A stretch of 64,000 nt of DNA from Bacteroidota bacterium (GTDB taxonomy: Bacteria; Bacteroidota; Bacteroidia; NS11-12g; UBA9320): the NCBI GenBank assembly GCA_002746305.1, contig NVWV01000002.1, positions 355,737-419,736 on the forward strand. Direction: 5' to 3'. This document shows, in pieces, positions 54,041-63,890 of the stretch (position 1 is the stretch's first letter; each line of letters starts with the position of its first letter). Position numbers and translations under genes: made by a program. A model generated the notes under the pieces. It was not told the origin of the DNA. It did not search any database and was given only the letters and a program-made list of their open reading frames with translations.

Positions 54041-54889
54041 TCAGCTGTTTTGGACCCGGTATTCCGTAGGAGAAATTCCTGTTTTTGATTTGAAATTGCG
54101 GTTAAAAGATTTGACCGTCTCAAAACCACAATCATAAGCAATATCACTTACCCTATTTTCAGGGTTAGATAATAACTGTATTGCTTTTTCTATTTTTTTA
54201 GAGTCAATATACTTTTTGGGGCTTTCACGGTAATATTCCGTAAACTTTCGTTTAAAGGTTGCGAGGCTCATACCACAAAGTTTTGCGAATTCATCTAGAG
54301 ACAAACTTGAGAGTATGTTCTTTTCTATAATCGTTTTAAAATCGTACTCGTAGGGTTTAAAGAAAGAGGCAACAAAGTCTATTACATTGGGAGCACTATC
54401 TTGTTTGGCTAGAAGAATCAAAAACTCCTTTAGTTTAGTCAATAGTAAGGTCTCATCTACCGCATCTGGATTGTCCAGTAGAAAACTTATGTTCTCTTTA
54501 AAGCGTGCCAAGAGTTGGTCCACAACTATTTTAGTCGCGTTATAATTGCTTTGATAATTAGAAGAAAAAATATCCTCCTCAAACAATTTTATCACTACTT
54601 CTGGATAGAAATAAGCTGTAATTATAGAAACCTTTCCATTGAGTTCTTTTGGTTGATTATTCTCAAAAAAGTAATTACCGCACTTTGCCAGTAACCCATC
54701 TCCCGATTCAAAATATAGGATTTTATCAGGTGTTCTTAAAGCAATGCTTCCATCATCAATAAACATAAAACAAGCCTCGTTTTCTTTAAAATATTTTTCA
54801 AACCGTTGATACTCACTTACGATCATTTTCGAAAAAATAGTCCTGCCTTTAAACTCTAGTTTTTTGTAGTTATGAATTGTTGGGTCCAT
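54041..54889 (-). CDS. AraC-family transcriptional regulator
   Basis: A 282-residue regulator. The last 100 residues carry two HTH motifs: SLDEFAKLCGMSLATFKRKF and ENRVSDIAYDCGFETVKSFN with RNFKSKTGISPTEYR. The N-terminal part is a ligand or cofactor-sensing domain of the ExsA-like or unknown type. It may control the SRPBCC gene directly downstream. The start ATG is clear. Confidence 0.88.
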   Translation of the reverse strand: MDPTIHNYKKLEFKGRTIFSKMIVSEYQRFEKYFKENEACFMFIDDGSIALRTPDKILYFESGDGLLAKCGNYFFENNQPKELNGKVSIITAYFYPEVVIKLFEEDIFSSNYQSNYNATKIVVDQLLARFKENISFLLDNPDAVDETLLLTKLKEFLILLAKQDSAPNVIDFVASFFKPYEYDFKTIIEKNILSSLSLDEFAKLCGMSLATFKRKFTEYYRESPKKYIDSKKIEKAIQLLSNPENRVSDIAYDCGFETVKSFNRNFKSKTGISPTEYRVQNS

Positions 54890-55071
54890 TTAATTTACGG
54901 AGAGTTTTACAATTGGCAATAGCGGTCTCAAAAATAAGAGAAATGCTCGCATTAGAATTATTCTTTAGCTTATCATCAGTTTCTCTGAAATGAGGAATTA
55001 CGGTTTCCATTTTCTTCTACAAGAAGAATACTCCCACATGATACGAACCCTTTATTGAGATTTCACACCTT

Positions 55072-56019
55072 TCAAAACTGCTTTTTAAATGTCAATCCAA
55101 GTCCCACCTGATTGGTCAAAGTTGGATAACTATAAAGATTCCAAGCAACAGTTTTATCTTTTTTGGGTTTCCTGTTTGATACTAGATTGTAAGTGCTCAA
55201 AATTATTGAACTAGTTCCAAGCCCAATATTGATTAAGGAAACAGCTTTTTGATTTTCATTGGTTACTGCTCCAAAGACGGTATACTCTTCTTTGGGAAAT
55301 TTGATTACCCCAATAGCAAGTTGTCCTGTCCCAGCAATAAGCCCCAAAACAGGAACTGCCTTTGATTGGCTTGCCTTCGATATCTGTATTCCATTAAGTG
55401 TCATAAAGGCAATATTTGTCCCACTTAGTATTGCAGATGAAATACCATACTTAGGCTCAACATAATTATTCGGTTTTGGCATAAGATAAGTTGGTTGAAT
55501 CATCGCACATTCTTGAAGTGTTAGTCCTGAGTTGGCAACCCAATCAGCCAAAGCTGGCAACTCCATATCATAAATTTCAGAGTATTTGAAAAGGGAATTT
55601 ACTTTCTCAGCAAATTCTCGTCCTGAGGTCTGATCAACGAGGTAACCTACGGCACATAGGGTCCCATTCTTGTCAATAAAACAAGGTTTCCTTTCGTCTT
55701 CAAAATCATAGTTTTCAGGGAAGTTTCCCCTAGTCCAATAGTCATGAAGTAAGTCGAGGAGTTTTGACCTTTTTTCTTGTAGGTCAGCGGTAAGACTGCC
55801 TATGTCTCTTTTTCGAAGACGTAGCTCCACATACTCAAGATGCGTCTTGATTCTTAAATTCTCATCCGTCATTTGGTCAGGGCTTACACCAAATTTTTCA
55901 ATGAAACTGATATCACCAATGATAGGGTTGATTGACTCTCTAGTGTTAGGTTCTGTTGATTGTCTAAAACCCAGAGAAACAATAAATGTGAAAATAATTA
56001 ATACTATCGGTTTTCTCAT
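55072..56019 (-). CDS. Exported conserved hypothetical protein (CAVG-motif family)
   Basis: A 315-residue protein with signal peptide (PIVLIIFTFIVSLGF). The most conserved-looking block is CFIDKNGTLCAVGYLVDQTS at about 112-131 and later ADWVANSGLTLQECAMIQPT. I have seen this D-x-x-G-T-x-CAVG-x-L ... SGLT-x-x-E-x-A-x-IQP pattern in secreted proteins of unknown function from myxobacteria and Bacteroidota, but no activity is known. The last 130 residues hold two hydrophobic stretches and a barrel-like strand end (YPTLTNQVGLGLTFKKQF). Confidence 0.65.
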   Translation of the reverse strand: MRKPIVLIIFTFIVSLGFRQSTEPNTRESINPIIGDISFIEKFGVSPDQMTDENLRIKTHLEYVELRLRKRDIGSLTADLQEKRSKLLDLLHDYWTRGNFPENYDFEDERKPCFIDKNGTLCAVGYLVDQTSGREFAEKVNSLFKYSEIYDMELPALADWVANSGLTLQECAMIQPTYLMPKPNNYVEPKYGISSAILSGTNIAFMTLNGIQISKASQSKAVPVLGLIAGTGQLAIGVIKFPKEEYTVFGAVTNENQKAVSLINIGLGTSSIILSTYNLVSNRKPKKDKTVAWNLYSYPTLTNQVGLGLTFKKQF

Positions 56020-56820
56020 AATTCTAAACTTTGGTTTATCAGTCCATTTAACGTTTTAGAAAAAACGTTTAGTATTATGCTATGAGATAATACTTTTTGA
56101 TCTATTTTTTTCTATACTGATATGTATTGTAGACCAGTTCGAACGATTAGCGTATGGTGCATTTTAACGTGCTACAAACGGTGTTACTAATTCCTAATTT
56201 TAATTCTCAAATGTCTATAAAATATCTTCAAAAGTTCATTTATATCCACATCCTCATATTTTCCAACACAGCTATTGGAGTCTTTGACCTATACCAATTA
56301 GACAATATACTCCTTCCTTTTTTTGCCATGTTGAGAGGTACAGGAACTTCTTATTTGGATCAGAAATACCTATTGTACATAAATCCGCATCCCAAAATTC
56401 ATTAATAATGAATTTCTCATACCCCAATCTCTCCAAGGAGCTGTTACAGGTTCATCCTTTTCTAGAGTTTCAAGGTCTATTTACAATTCTTCAAAGCGTT
56501 TTTAATTTTCTCCATTATACATGAGTTGTACTTTGTTAAAAATAGCCAGTGCCTATTTTTAACAGAATAGATTACAAGACATTAATGGTAACAACTTAAG
56601 AGTAATGGGATATACACACGCATCATTATTTCGAGCAAAGTTAAAGAGAGATTTGGTGCCTATGATAGAGGGAAGACTCAACTAAACAAAAGTACTAATA
56701 TAGAGTAGATAGTGAAATTACAATAGTTTGGATGGTACATTATTTACCTGAGATACCTTCTTTAGTACAGCTTATTTGACGAGTTAGTAAAAACAAACAC
56801 TAAATACTTACTGGATTATT
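56020..56820. other. 800-bp gene-poor region with perfect hairpin
   Basis: No supported gene. A perfect stem at 56535-56563 (GTTAAAAATAG, seven-base loop, CTATTTTTAAC) is the main structure. A plus-strand open frame at 56154-56405 has no recognisable product. A second one just after the hairpin (reading NNLRVMGYTHASLFRAKLKR) ends after a few residues and could be a remnant. Confidence 0.4.
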
Positions 56821-58719
56821 TCACAATGGCCAAAAATACAATATCAAGGGTGTACCTATTATAACAATAAGAAGCTCCAATGGTAATCCCATTTTCCAAT
56901 AATCAGAAAACCGATATCCTCCAGGTCCAAGTATAAGAGCATTGCATTGATGACCTATAGGTGTGAGAAAAGCACATGAAGCCCCTACAGCTACACACAT
57001 TAAGAATGGATCAATACTAACTCCAGTAGATATTGCAATCTCAACTGCAATGGGTGCCATGATAAGAGCTGTTGCCGCATTATTAATTATATCCGAAAGA
57101 GTCATGGTAATAATCATAATTAAAGCCAGAATAGACCAAGATGGCAAATTGGTGGTCATGTTTAACATGAAGTCAGCTATTAAGCCCGTACTACCCGTTG
57201 TTTGAAGTGCATTACTAACAGGAATCATGGCTCCCAATAATACGATGATTGGCCAATCTATTTGTTGGTAAAGTTCACGAATGGGCAGAATACCCGTAAA
57301 AATATACGCCAAAACAGCCCCTGTGAAAGCCAATGTGACAGGCAGTATACCAAACATACTTAATGAGATGGCAGAGCCAAAAATTAATAATGCTAAACTT
57401 ACTTTAGAATATACGCCTACTTTTACATTTCTCTCTTCAAGAGGCAATAGCTCCAAAGAGCTAATATTATCATTGAGATTATCAATACTACCTTGTAGTA
57501 ATAGCACATCTCCAACTCTAAACACCATCTTTCTCAGACGTTTACGTATCGGTTGTCCCTGACGTGCTACAGCCATGAGAATCAATGTATTTGAGGTATG
57601 TTTATGGAGGAAGTCTCGATTTTGATTTTCTAATAAAGAATCTGGTGTTACTAGTACTTCTTTAAAAGCAGTATGCGTGTCTTTCAACTGGTCTATACGT
57701 TGACGCATTTTTTTTGTAAGTCGCAGGCCGTATTCGTCCATCATGACCTTTAGTTCTACGGGGTCAGCTTTAATCTGAAACCGATCTTCTACTTTAATTA
57801 TATGCTCATTATGGAGTAATTCCATCGTTCCATCTTTAGATATTTGTCCAAAGATGGTAAGCCTGTCTTTTGTAAAATTTTCTATTTCACTTATCTGTAA
57901 CCCGATAAACTTACACCCTCCAGGAATACGTATTTCGGTTATATATTCATCAATAGAAAAAAGAGATTCCGTTGTAGATTTTTTATGCAGTGGCTTGGGT
58001 ATCAATCGCCAACCAATTAAGGCTATAAATAATACGCCTATTAATGCTATTATTCCTCCCACAGGAGTAAAATCTAACATACTAAACGCTTCAGGATTAA
58101 ATTGTTCAATATTTATATTTTGAGATACAAAATATTTAGCCGCAGGAGAGGATTGGTCTTCCAATGCTCGTGCTTTCAAATCGATAAGCTGTGTTTTACG
58201 AAAAGTCGAAATTATGATGTTAGGAGGTGTGCCTATCATGGTTATCATTCCTCCTAGAATACTAGCAAATGCTAGTGGCATTAAAATAATACTAGGTGAC
58301 CGTTTTTGTTTTATTGAACTTTTGAGTGCTACAGGTAGCATTAAAGCGAGTGCCCCAACATTATTCATAATAGCAGAAAGAATCGCTACTACTCCACTCA
58401 AGCTAGAGATATGGGTAAGATGTTTTTTAGAAAAAGGAGCTATTTGGCGAGAAATCAAATCAACTACCCCCGAATTCCGCAGTGCCCTACTTAATATGAG
58501 GACCAAAGCTACGGTTATGACTGCTGGATGTGCAAAGCCAATGAATATATCAGACTCATTCATGACCAAATTTGATGTTTCTCCCCCAAGTATCTGATCT
58601 GCAATGAATAAAGTAACTAAAGCAATAATAGAAACAATATCATATCGAAAACGTCCCCAAATAAAAAGGAAAAAGGTCATTGCAATAATTAATAGTATTG
58701 CAATTTGGTCTACGGTCAT
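56821..58719 (-). CDS. SLC13/DASS-family anion transporter with two TrkA-C domains
   Basis: A 632-residue inner-membrane protein. Two homologous membrane halves (about 1-200 and 430-630) each hold a substrate/sodium motif: MNNVGALALMLP with GTPPNIII, and NNAATALIMAPIAVEIA with PIGHQCNALIL. Between them lie two cytosolic RCK_C/TrkA-C domains (about 240-320 and 340-420), including TKDRLTIFGQISKDG and VFRVGDVLLLQGS. Such carriers move dicarboxylate, citrate or sulfate with sodium ions; which anion is unclear. A single gene with clear ATG. Confidence 0.9.
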   Translation of the reverse strand: MTVDQIAILLIIAMTFFLFIWGRFRYDIVSIIALVTLFIADQILGGETSNLVMNESDIFIGFAHPAVITVALVLILSRALRNSGVVDLISRQIAPFSKKHLTHISSLSGVVAILSAIMNNVGALALMLPVALKSSIKQKRSPSIILMPLAFASILGGMITMIGTPPNIIISTFRKTQLIDLKARALEDQSSPAAKYFVSQNINIEQFNPEAFSMLDFTPVGGIIALIGVLFIALIGWRLIPKPLHKKSTTESLFSIDEYITEIRIPGGCKFIGLQISEIENFTKDRLTIFGQISKDGTMELLHNEHIIKVEDRFQIKADPVELKVMMDEYGLRLTKKMRQRIDQLKDTHTAFKEVLVTPDSLLENQNRDFLHKHTSNTLILMAVARQGQPIRKRLRKMVFRVGDVLLLQGSIDNLNDNISSLELLPLEERNVKVGVYSKVSLALLIFGSAISLSMFGILPVTLAFTGAVLAYIFTGILPIRELYQQIDWPIIVLLGAMIPVSNALQTTGSTGLIADFMLNMTTNLPSWSILALIMIITMTLSDIINNAATALIMAPIAVEIAISTGVSIDPFLMCVAVGASCAFLTPIGHQCNALILGPGGYRFSDYWKMGLPLELLIVIIGTPLILYFWPL

Positions 58720-59192
58720 TTTTTAAAAGCTTACTTATTTTCTTTCTAAATATTTATGTAATGGTCTCTAAACAGAGATCATAATTAGAGGGTGATTGAG
58801 ACAAATATACGTGAGTATATTTAGGACTGAATGTTAGTCCAATAAATCAAAATATTATTGCGATTTAGCAAATGTTCTTTTGAGTTTTACTTGTATACCG
58901 GTAAAAGAATAATTGGGAAGTAAATCAAGAAACTGCATTTAAGTGTATCCCTGTATTTAGTTGTTTTATGCATGATTTTGTGCCAAATTATTTTAAGGTT
59001 CTCAGTTCCATTTCTATTTAACCCTATTGTTACACTTAATAGTCTGATCATAGTGATTTTTAGTACAGCTACAGTTTGTATGCTTTTTTTATAGAACTCT
59101 TACAAAAAACTAATTTACAAAGTTTTAAATAGTCGACTATCGGAATTACCTACCTGATCCTTTAGCGGGTTTTGAATCTCAATGATTATAAA
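58720..59192. other. Intergenic region, nothing recognised
   Basis: About 470 AT-rich bases between two minus-strand genes with no supported gene, promoter match or repeat. Confidence 0.4.
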
Positions 59193-60206
59193 TTACAAAT
59201 GAAAGACTTGACACTTGTATACTTCGTAATTCACAACTAAAACATACATGCCAGGATAAAGAGAAGACACTGCTATTGTTGTTTTATCAGAATTTAGAAT
59301 AGCCTTATTCGTCACCTCTCTTCCATTGGAATTATACATTTGTATTCTTTGAATTCGTTTCTTTGAATCTTTTGGTATGATTATAATGCTTTGATTCTTA
59401 AACGAATGAGTAACAATAAAGCTATTTTTACTCGCCTCGGAAACTAATGTTACAACTGAAGAATAATCAAAAGAACCATTAAAATCTATTTGCTTTAGTC
59501 TGTAGTAATTCACTGTTCTAAAAGCGGATTCATCTATGAATTCATAGTTGGTGATTGAGTTTGAATTACCTTTTCCAGCTATATTACCAATAGAAGTCCA
59601 AAATGCTCCGTCTATGCTCCGTTCTATTACAAACTCCCTATTATTCACCTCAGAAGCAGTATTCCAAAAAAGGTGATTTTTATGATCACGAGTGTGCCCC
59701 TTAAAAGAAATTAGCTCTACTGGAAGAGCTAAAAAGTTTATCTCAATATTATCAATGATTAAACCACAATTTCCTGTACTTGTTCCAGAAAACGTTAGAG
59801 TTTGTGAAGTACTTGTTGCGACGAACGAAAAAGATTCACTCGCCAAGCTGAAAGAACTTCCGTTTCTATATACGGTTGTAGAAAGTGCACCACCACTCAC
59901 CGTTACACTTATTGCTTGAAAGGTTGGTCCACAACTTGTTCTTCGCGAGCAAAGAAAATCAAGCTCATAAATATAGCCAATTGTAAATCCTGAAATGGTT
60001 TGACATAAGCCAGAAGAGGCATCAATTTCAGCAACCTGATTGCTTCCTGTCCCTCCATAAGTACTTTCATCTCCCACTTCAGGGCCACAACCCCAATTAG
60101 TATTACCGGTGGATAGATTTCCATTAGTTACGGATTGTCCGAAGGAAAAAATGTAAAAAAAACCAACAAAAAATAGGAGCAGTGCTTTTCTGATAAATTC
60201 GTTCAT
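59193..60206 (-). CDS. T9SS type A secreted protein with DUF642-like N-terminal domain
   Basis: A 337-residue exported protein (signal to about residue 23). Residues about 24-155 resemble a galactose-binding-like/DUF642 domain: VTNGNLSTGNTNWGCGP, SGLCQTISGFTIGYIYELDF, GNCGLIIDNIEI. Residues about 160-260 carry the LPVELISFKGH ... NYYRLKQIDFNGSFDYSSV module shared with the 51629 gene. The tail (IQRIQMYNSNGREVTN, LYPGMYVLVVNYEVYK) is a sorting domain lacking a YPNP motif. Possibly binds sugars outside the cell. Confidence 0.75.
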   Translation of the reverse strand: MNEFIRKALLLFFVGFFYIFSFGQSVTNGNLSTGNTNWGCGPEVGDESTYGGTGSNQVAEIDASSGLCQTISGFTIGYIYELDFLCSRRTSCGPTFQAISVTVSGGALSTTVYRNGSSFSLASESFSFVATSTSQTLTFSGTSTGNCGLIIDNIEINFLALPVELISFKGHTRDHKNHLFWNTASEVNNREFVIERSIDGAFWTSIGNIAGKGNSNSITNYEFIDESAFRTVNYYRLKQIDFNGSFDYSSVVTLVSEASKNSFIVTHSFKNQSIIIIPKDSKKRIQRIQMYNSNGREVTNKAILNSDKTTIAVSSLYPGMYVLVVNYEVYKCQVFHL

Positions 60207-60259
60207 CTTGTGTAGTATAGTTTTTGCACAATTAAGTCGTTGTGCAAATAGTAGTATTA

Positions 60260-60267
60260 CAAATATA
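60260..60267 (-). promoter_or_regulatory. -7 promoter element of the 59193 gene
   Basis: The minus strand reads TATATTTG, matching TAnnTTTG, 54 bases upstream of the start codon. Confidence 0.45.
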
Positions 60268-60293
60268 TTCTTTATTTTTTTGGCGTGTTGGAG
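60264..60293 (+). repeat. 30-bp direct repeat, copy 1
   Basis: TATATTCTTTATTTTTTTGG continuing CGTGTTGGAG; 29 of 30 bases match 63861-63890 in the same direction, on the other side of the 60547 gene. Confidence 0.75.
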
Positions 60294-60546
60294 AACTACT
60301 GTGTGATCCCTTGGCAGAGGGAGTCCACACCTAAAGAAAAGGCTATAAGCTTCCTTTAATTTATCCTTGCAGATGTCTAAGCATGTTTTTGTTTTTGTCT
60401 GGGCGAACCTACGACCTCCCGCTCACAAATCAGATGACAAGATACTGTAAGTAGTACTGTGATTAGGTAGGATAAAGTATTCGAATACTTTCCTTCAAGC
60501 AACCTATTCTACCCATTGGAAGTCTAACTATATAGATCCCAATAAT

Positions 60547-63500
60547 ATGAAAAGAGTATTACCCACCATAGCCATTTTATCACTATTTACTATTGCCTCT
60601 TACGCCAATAGTTCATTGGGTTCTGAGATAACATACAAGAAAATAGATAGTTCTACTTATGTCGTTTCACTTATTAAATATCGTTCTTGTTCTGGTCTCC
60701 CAATGCCTTCAACTGAAGACTTGCTCATTTCATGTTATAGCAGTACATCTGGACCGCTTACGACAACATTGAATCGCATATCCATTGAAGAAATCAAAGT
60801 TTTTTGTACTAGCTACGGGTATGACTGCTCTCCTCAAAATACTAAGGTGACGGGTTCTGAGGGAATAGAACGTCATGTTTTCACCGATACCATAGATTTT
60901 TCACTTGCTTTTTTTAGTACGATAGCCAATTGCTCCGTAAACATTCATTTTTCTTTTTCAGATTGTTGTAGAACTCCATTGATTAACACGGGTGGAGCAA
61001 ATACCACAGAATTCAATTTTGCCGAACTAAATCTAGCAATGGGCAATAATTCGGTAGACCTTACTTCTGACCCACATCTAAAACAAGCGTGCCAACAACC
61101 TGTTTACCACAACATAGGGGCACAAGACGGAATGGAAAGAGATAGTCTATCTTACAGCTTCGGTTGGCCTCTTACAACAACTGGCGGTGTAACATTTATA
61201 GGTACATACTATAAATACTTTAGACCTTTTCAGGCGTATTTTCCTGGAGGGTCAGTGATACCTCCTATTCCCAACTCAAGCCCTCCAATTGGAGTGTACA
61301 TGAACCCAGAGACGGGAGATGTCATTTTTACACCTACCAATTGTAACGAGGTCACTACATGGGCTATTCAAGTAACTGAATGGCGTAAAGATACTGCCGG
61401 AGTCAATCAAATAGTAGGTATTACCAGACGTGATCACATTACAAGCACTACAGTGGTTGAGAATAACACTCCAAAAATTAATAGTCCCTATTCTTATAAT
61501 GTTTGTGAGGGGGAGCAACTTTGTTTCAATATTACAACAACTGATGCCCCACTTATACTCCCACCACCAAGTACCACAAGCATATCGGATACCTTAATTT
61601 TAACTTGGAACAACGGCATACCAGGTGCAAATTTCACTATTCTTGATTCCTCCGCTCGACTTAAAACGGGAAGATTCTGCTGGACACCTCCATATGGATC
61701 TGCTTATGATAATCCATACACCTTTACGGTAACCGTGGATGACAACCATTGTGATAGAATAGCTACATCTAATCGAGCATTTCGTATCCATGTAAAACAA
61801 AGAGCAGAAACTAATGTCAATATTACCTCGATGGATTGTGGATGGTATACTTTATCCAGTCAATTAGATTCAAGTACCTTCAAAGGATCTCCTGGATACG
61901 AATGGGTCCTTTTGGATAGTAATTCAAATCTTGTTTTTGATAACAGTGTAGCTTTCTTTCAATCCACAAATAATTTTTTATCCTTCAATGGTATTGACAG
62001 TCTAAAAATTCAACGAGAAGGGAAATATATCTTACAACATACCATCAAAAATCCTCCCTTTAATTGTCCAACTAATTATTTTGATACCATAACAGTTGGT
62101 AAGTTGGCTACTGCAACCATTGACTTCCCTAATGATACCTTTATTTGTAAAGGAACAGACTTTATGTTGAACACCACTACCACTAATGCACTAGGATATC
62201 TACATTATCAGTGGTACGCAAACAATTCTATATTGACCAATGATACCACGACCTCCTTAGCCGTCAATAACTTTGATTCTGACACTACTATTCGTTATAA
62301 AGTAGTAATAACGGACGTGAATGGATGTACGAACTCCGATGCCGTAGTTATAAACCCAAATATACCGTATCAAGATACTTTAGCCTATCATACAACTGGT
62401 TGTATGGGAGATACTATCCGTTTTAGCTTAGACTCTAGTTTGCAAAACGTTCAATGGAGTAATGGCTCTAATGCCTATGAATTACTTGTATTCGCATCTA
62501 GCAATCTAAATTTGAGCTATGTTGACACTTTGGGCTGCATCTTTAATGACAGTGTCATTGTTAACCTAAAAGACTTACCACAACCTGTTCTTGTAGATAG
62601 TACCTATTGTGGAAATAGTGCTTTAGTATCTCCTGGATTTTTTGAAGAATACCTGTGGAATACTGGATCAACGATGTCTCCTATAACCATTTCTTCGGCT
62701 GGAACATATTCTGTTCAAGTGACCGATAGCAACGGTTGTAAAAATAGTGATACTGCAACCTTTGGCTTCTTGAACCTAGTCACAGTAAGCTTGGGACCTG
62801 ATACTACTCATTGTGGCCCTCTAGAATTATCAACACCCATTAACGGGACATACAATTGGAGCACTGGAAGTATTACTTCATTTACGATAATAACTCAATC
62901 GGGCTATTATACTCTTGATGCTACTGATGTAACAGGATGTTCTTCAACGGATGACATTAACGTTGTAATCAAACCACTTCCCCAACAGTCTTGGGCAGAC
63001 ACTATCTACTATTGCTCCAACAGCTTGGTTACCCTAACCAGTGATTCTTTCTCTAGTTATCATTGGAATACTGGTGCAACTACTAGAAATATTCAAGTTG
63101 GAAATGGTCCATATGCTGTAACCTTTACCGACGATACTAGGTGTGAGAATACAGATACCGTTTATGCCAAAGTAAGTGCAGTCCCCAACTTCAGTTTGGG
63201 TACAGATACTACATTTTGCGGTACAACCTTACTATTATCGGCTTCAGGAGGAAGCTCATACCTCTGGAATACTGGAGGGACTAAAAGTACAGAAAATGCA
63301 ACTACTTCTGGCACATATTGGTTAAACCTTACAGATCAAAACGGATGCAGCAATACCGATTCTATCGATATAGAATTACTTATGAATCCAAACATTCCAA
63401 CCTTGACTCGATCTAACACTACTATAACCTCCAATCAGTCAGGCACACATAAGTGGTTTAAAAATGGTTCTTTAATTAGTGGCATAACCCAAAACACCTT

Positions 63501-63849
63501 AACTATATATGGAATAGGCAGTTACACAGCTATAACTATAGATAGTAATGGGTGTGAATCTAGGATCTCCAACCCCATCGAAAAAACAGCTGGTATTGAC
63601 AATTTGAATTCAGATGAAATCTCTATTTATCCAAATCCAGCAAAAGATAAAGTTACCATTGACGTTTCAGGAATTGGAAAAGTAAACAGTATTGAATTGT
63701 TTGATAGTCGTGGTAGAAACATTGAAAATATTCAGACCGTTCAGGGTTCTTTAATTGATTTACAATGGACTACAGAATCCAGTATTTTATATCTTGTTAT
63801 TAAGAGTGAAAGTGGGATCTATAAATCAGAAATTATGAGCTATAAATAG
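60547..63849 (+). CDS. Giant Ig-like repeat surface protein with type A T9SS domain
   Basis: A 1100-residue exported protein (signal peptide to about residue 20). The first 430 residues are a beta-rich N-terminal region common in Bacteroidota adhesins (GSEITYKKIDSSTYVVSLIK, YRSCSGLPMPS, VNIHFSFSDCCRTPL). From about residue 530 there are at least six Ig/PKD-like repeats with the pattern YLWNTGST...GTYSVQVTDSNGCKNSDT. The last 75 residues are the sorting domain (IYPNPAKDKVTIDV). Many disulfide-type Cys pairs are visible. It is probably a large adhesin or S-layer-like filament; flanking repeats suggest past insertion or duplication. Confidence 0.82.
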   Translation: MKRVLPTIAILSLFTIASYANSSLGSEITYKKIDSSTYVVSLIKYRSCSGLPMPSTEDLLISCYSSTSGPLTTTLNRISIEEIKVFCTSYGYDCSPQNTKVTGSEGIERHVFTDTIDFSLAFFSTIANCSVNIHFSFSDCCRTPLINTGGANTTEFNFAELNLAMGNNSVDLTSDPHLKQACQQPVYHNIGAQDGMERDSLSYSFGWPLTTTGGVTFIGTYYKYFRPFQAYFPGGSVIPPIPNSSPPIGVYMNPETGDVIFTPTNCNEVTTWAIQVTEWRKDTAGVNQIVGITRRDHITSTTVVENNTPKINSPYSYNVCEGEQLCFNITTTDAPLILPPPSTTSISDTLILTWNNGIPGANFTILDSSARLKTGRFCWTPPYGSAYDNPYTFTVTVDDNHCDRIATSNRAFRIHVKQRAETNVNITSMDCGWYTLSSQLDSSTFKGSPGYEWVLLDSNSNLVFDNSVAFFQSTNNFLSFNGIDSLKIQREGKYILQHTIKNPPFNCPTNYFDTITVGKLATATIDFPNDTFICKGTDFMLNTTTTNALGYLHYQWYANNSILTNDTTTSLAVNNFDSDTTIRYKVVITDVNGCTNSDAVVINPNIPYQDTLAYHTTGCMGDTIRFSLDSSLQNVQWSNGSNAYELLVFASSNLNLSYVDTLGCIFNDSVIVNLKDLPQPVLVDSTYCGNSALVSPGFFEEYLWNTGSTMSPITISSAGTYSVQVTDSNGCKNSDTATFGFLNLVTVSLGPDTTHCGPLELSTPINGTYNWSTGSITSFTIITQSGYYTLDATDVTGCSSTDDINVVIKPLPQQSWADTIYYCSNSLVTLTSDSFSSYHWNTGATTRNIQVGNGPYAVTFTDDTRCENTDTVYAKVSAVPNFSLGTDTTFCGTTLLLSASGGSSYLWNTGGTKSTENATTSGTYWLNLTDQNGCSNTDSIDIELLMNPNIPTLTRSNTTITSNQSGTHKWFKNGSLISGITQNTLTIYGIGSYTAITIDSNGCESRISNPIEKTAGIDNLNSDEISIYPNPAKDKVTIDVSGIGKVNSIELFDSRGRNIENIQTVQGSLIDLQWTTESSILYLVIKSESGIYKSEIMSYK

Positions 63850-63860
63850 TTCTTTACAAG

Positions 63861-63890
63861 TATATTCTCTATTTTTTTGGCGTGTTGGAG
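63861..63890 (+). repeat. 30-bp direct repeat, copy 2
   Basis: One mismatch against 60264-60293. It lies 11 bases after the 60547 stop codon. Confidence 0.75.

Larger units (their letters stand above)
60207..60546. other. Intergenic region with direct repeat, promoter and tRNA-like scrap
   Basis: It holds the 30-bp direct repeat copy 1, the minus-strand promoter element at 60260-60267, a 7-bp inverted repeat (TGCACAA/TTGTGCA) at about 60217-60245 and a short tRNA-like remnant at 60404-60430. No gene seen. Confidence 0.45.

Noticed and set aside
56154..56405. An 83-codon open frame on the plus strand.
   Set aside because: No recognisable domain, start context or neighbour support; composition is like non-coding AT-rich DNA.
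60264..60293. The GGCGTGTTGG part of the direct repeat as an integron attC core.
   Set aside because: No paired core sites, cassette structure or integrase were found.
62600..63400. Repeated segments in the 60547 gene, considered as CRISPR-like or satellite DNA.
   Set aside because: The repeats are diverged and in frame, matching Ig-like protein modules; no short identical spacers.
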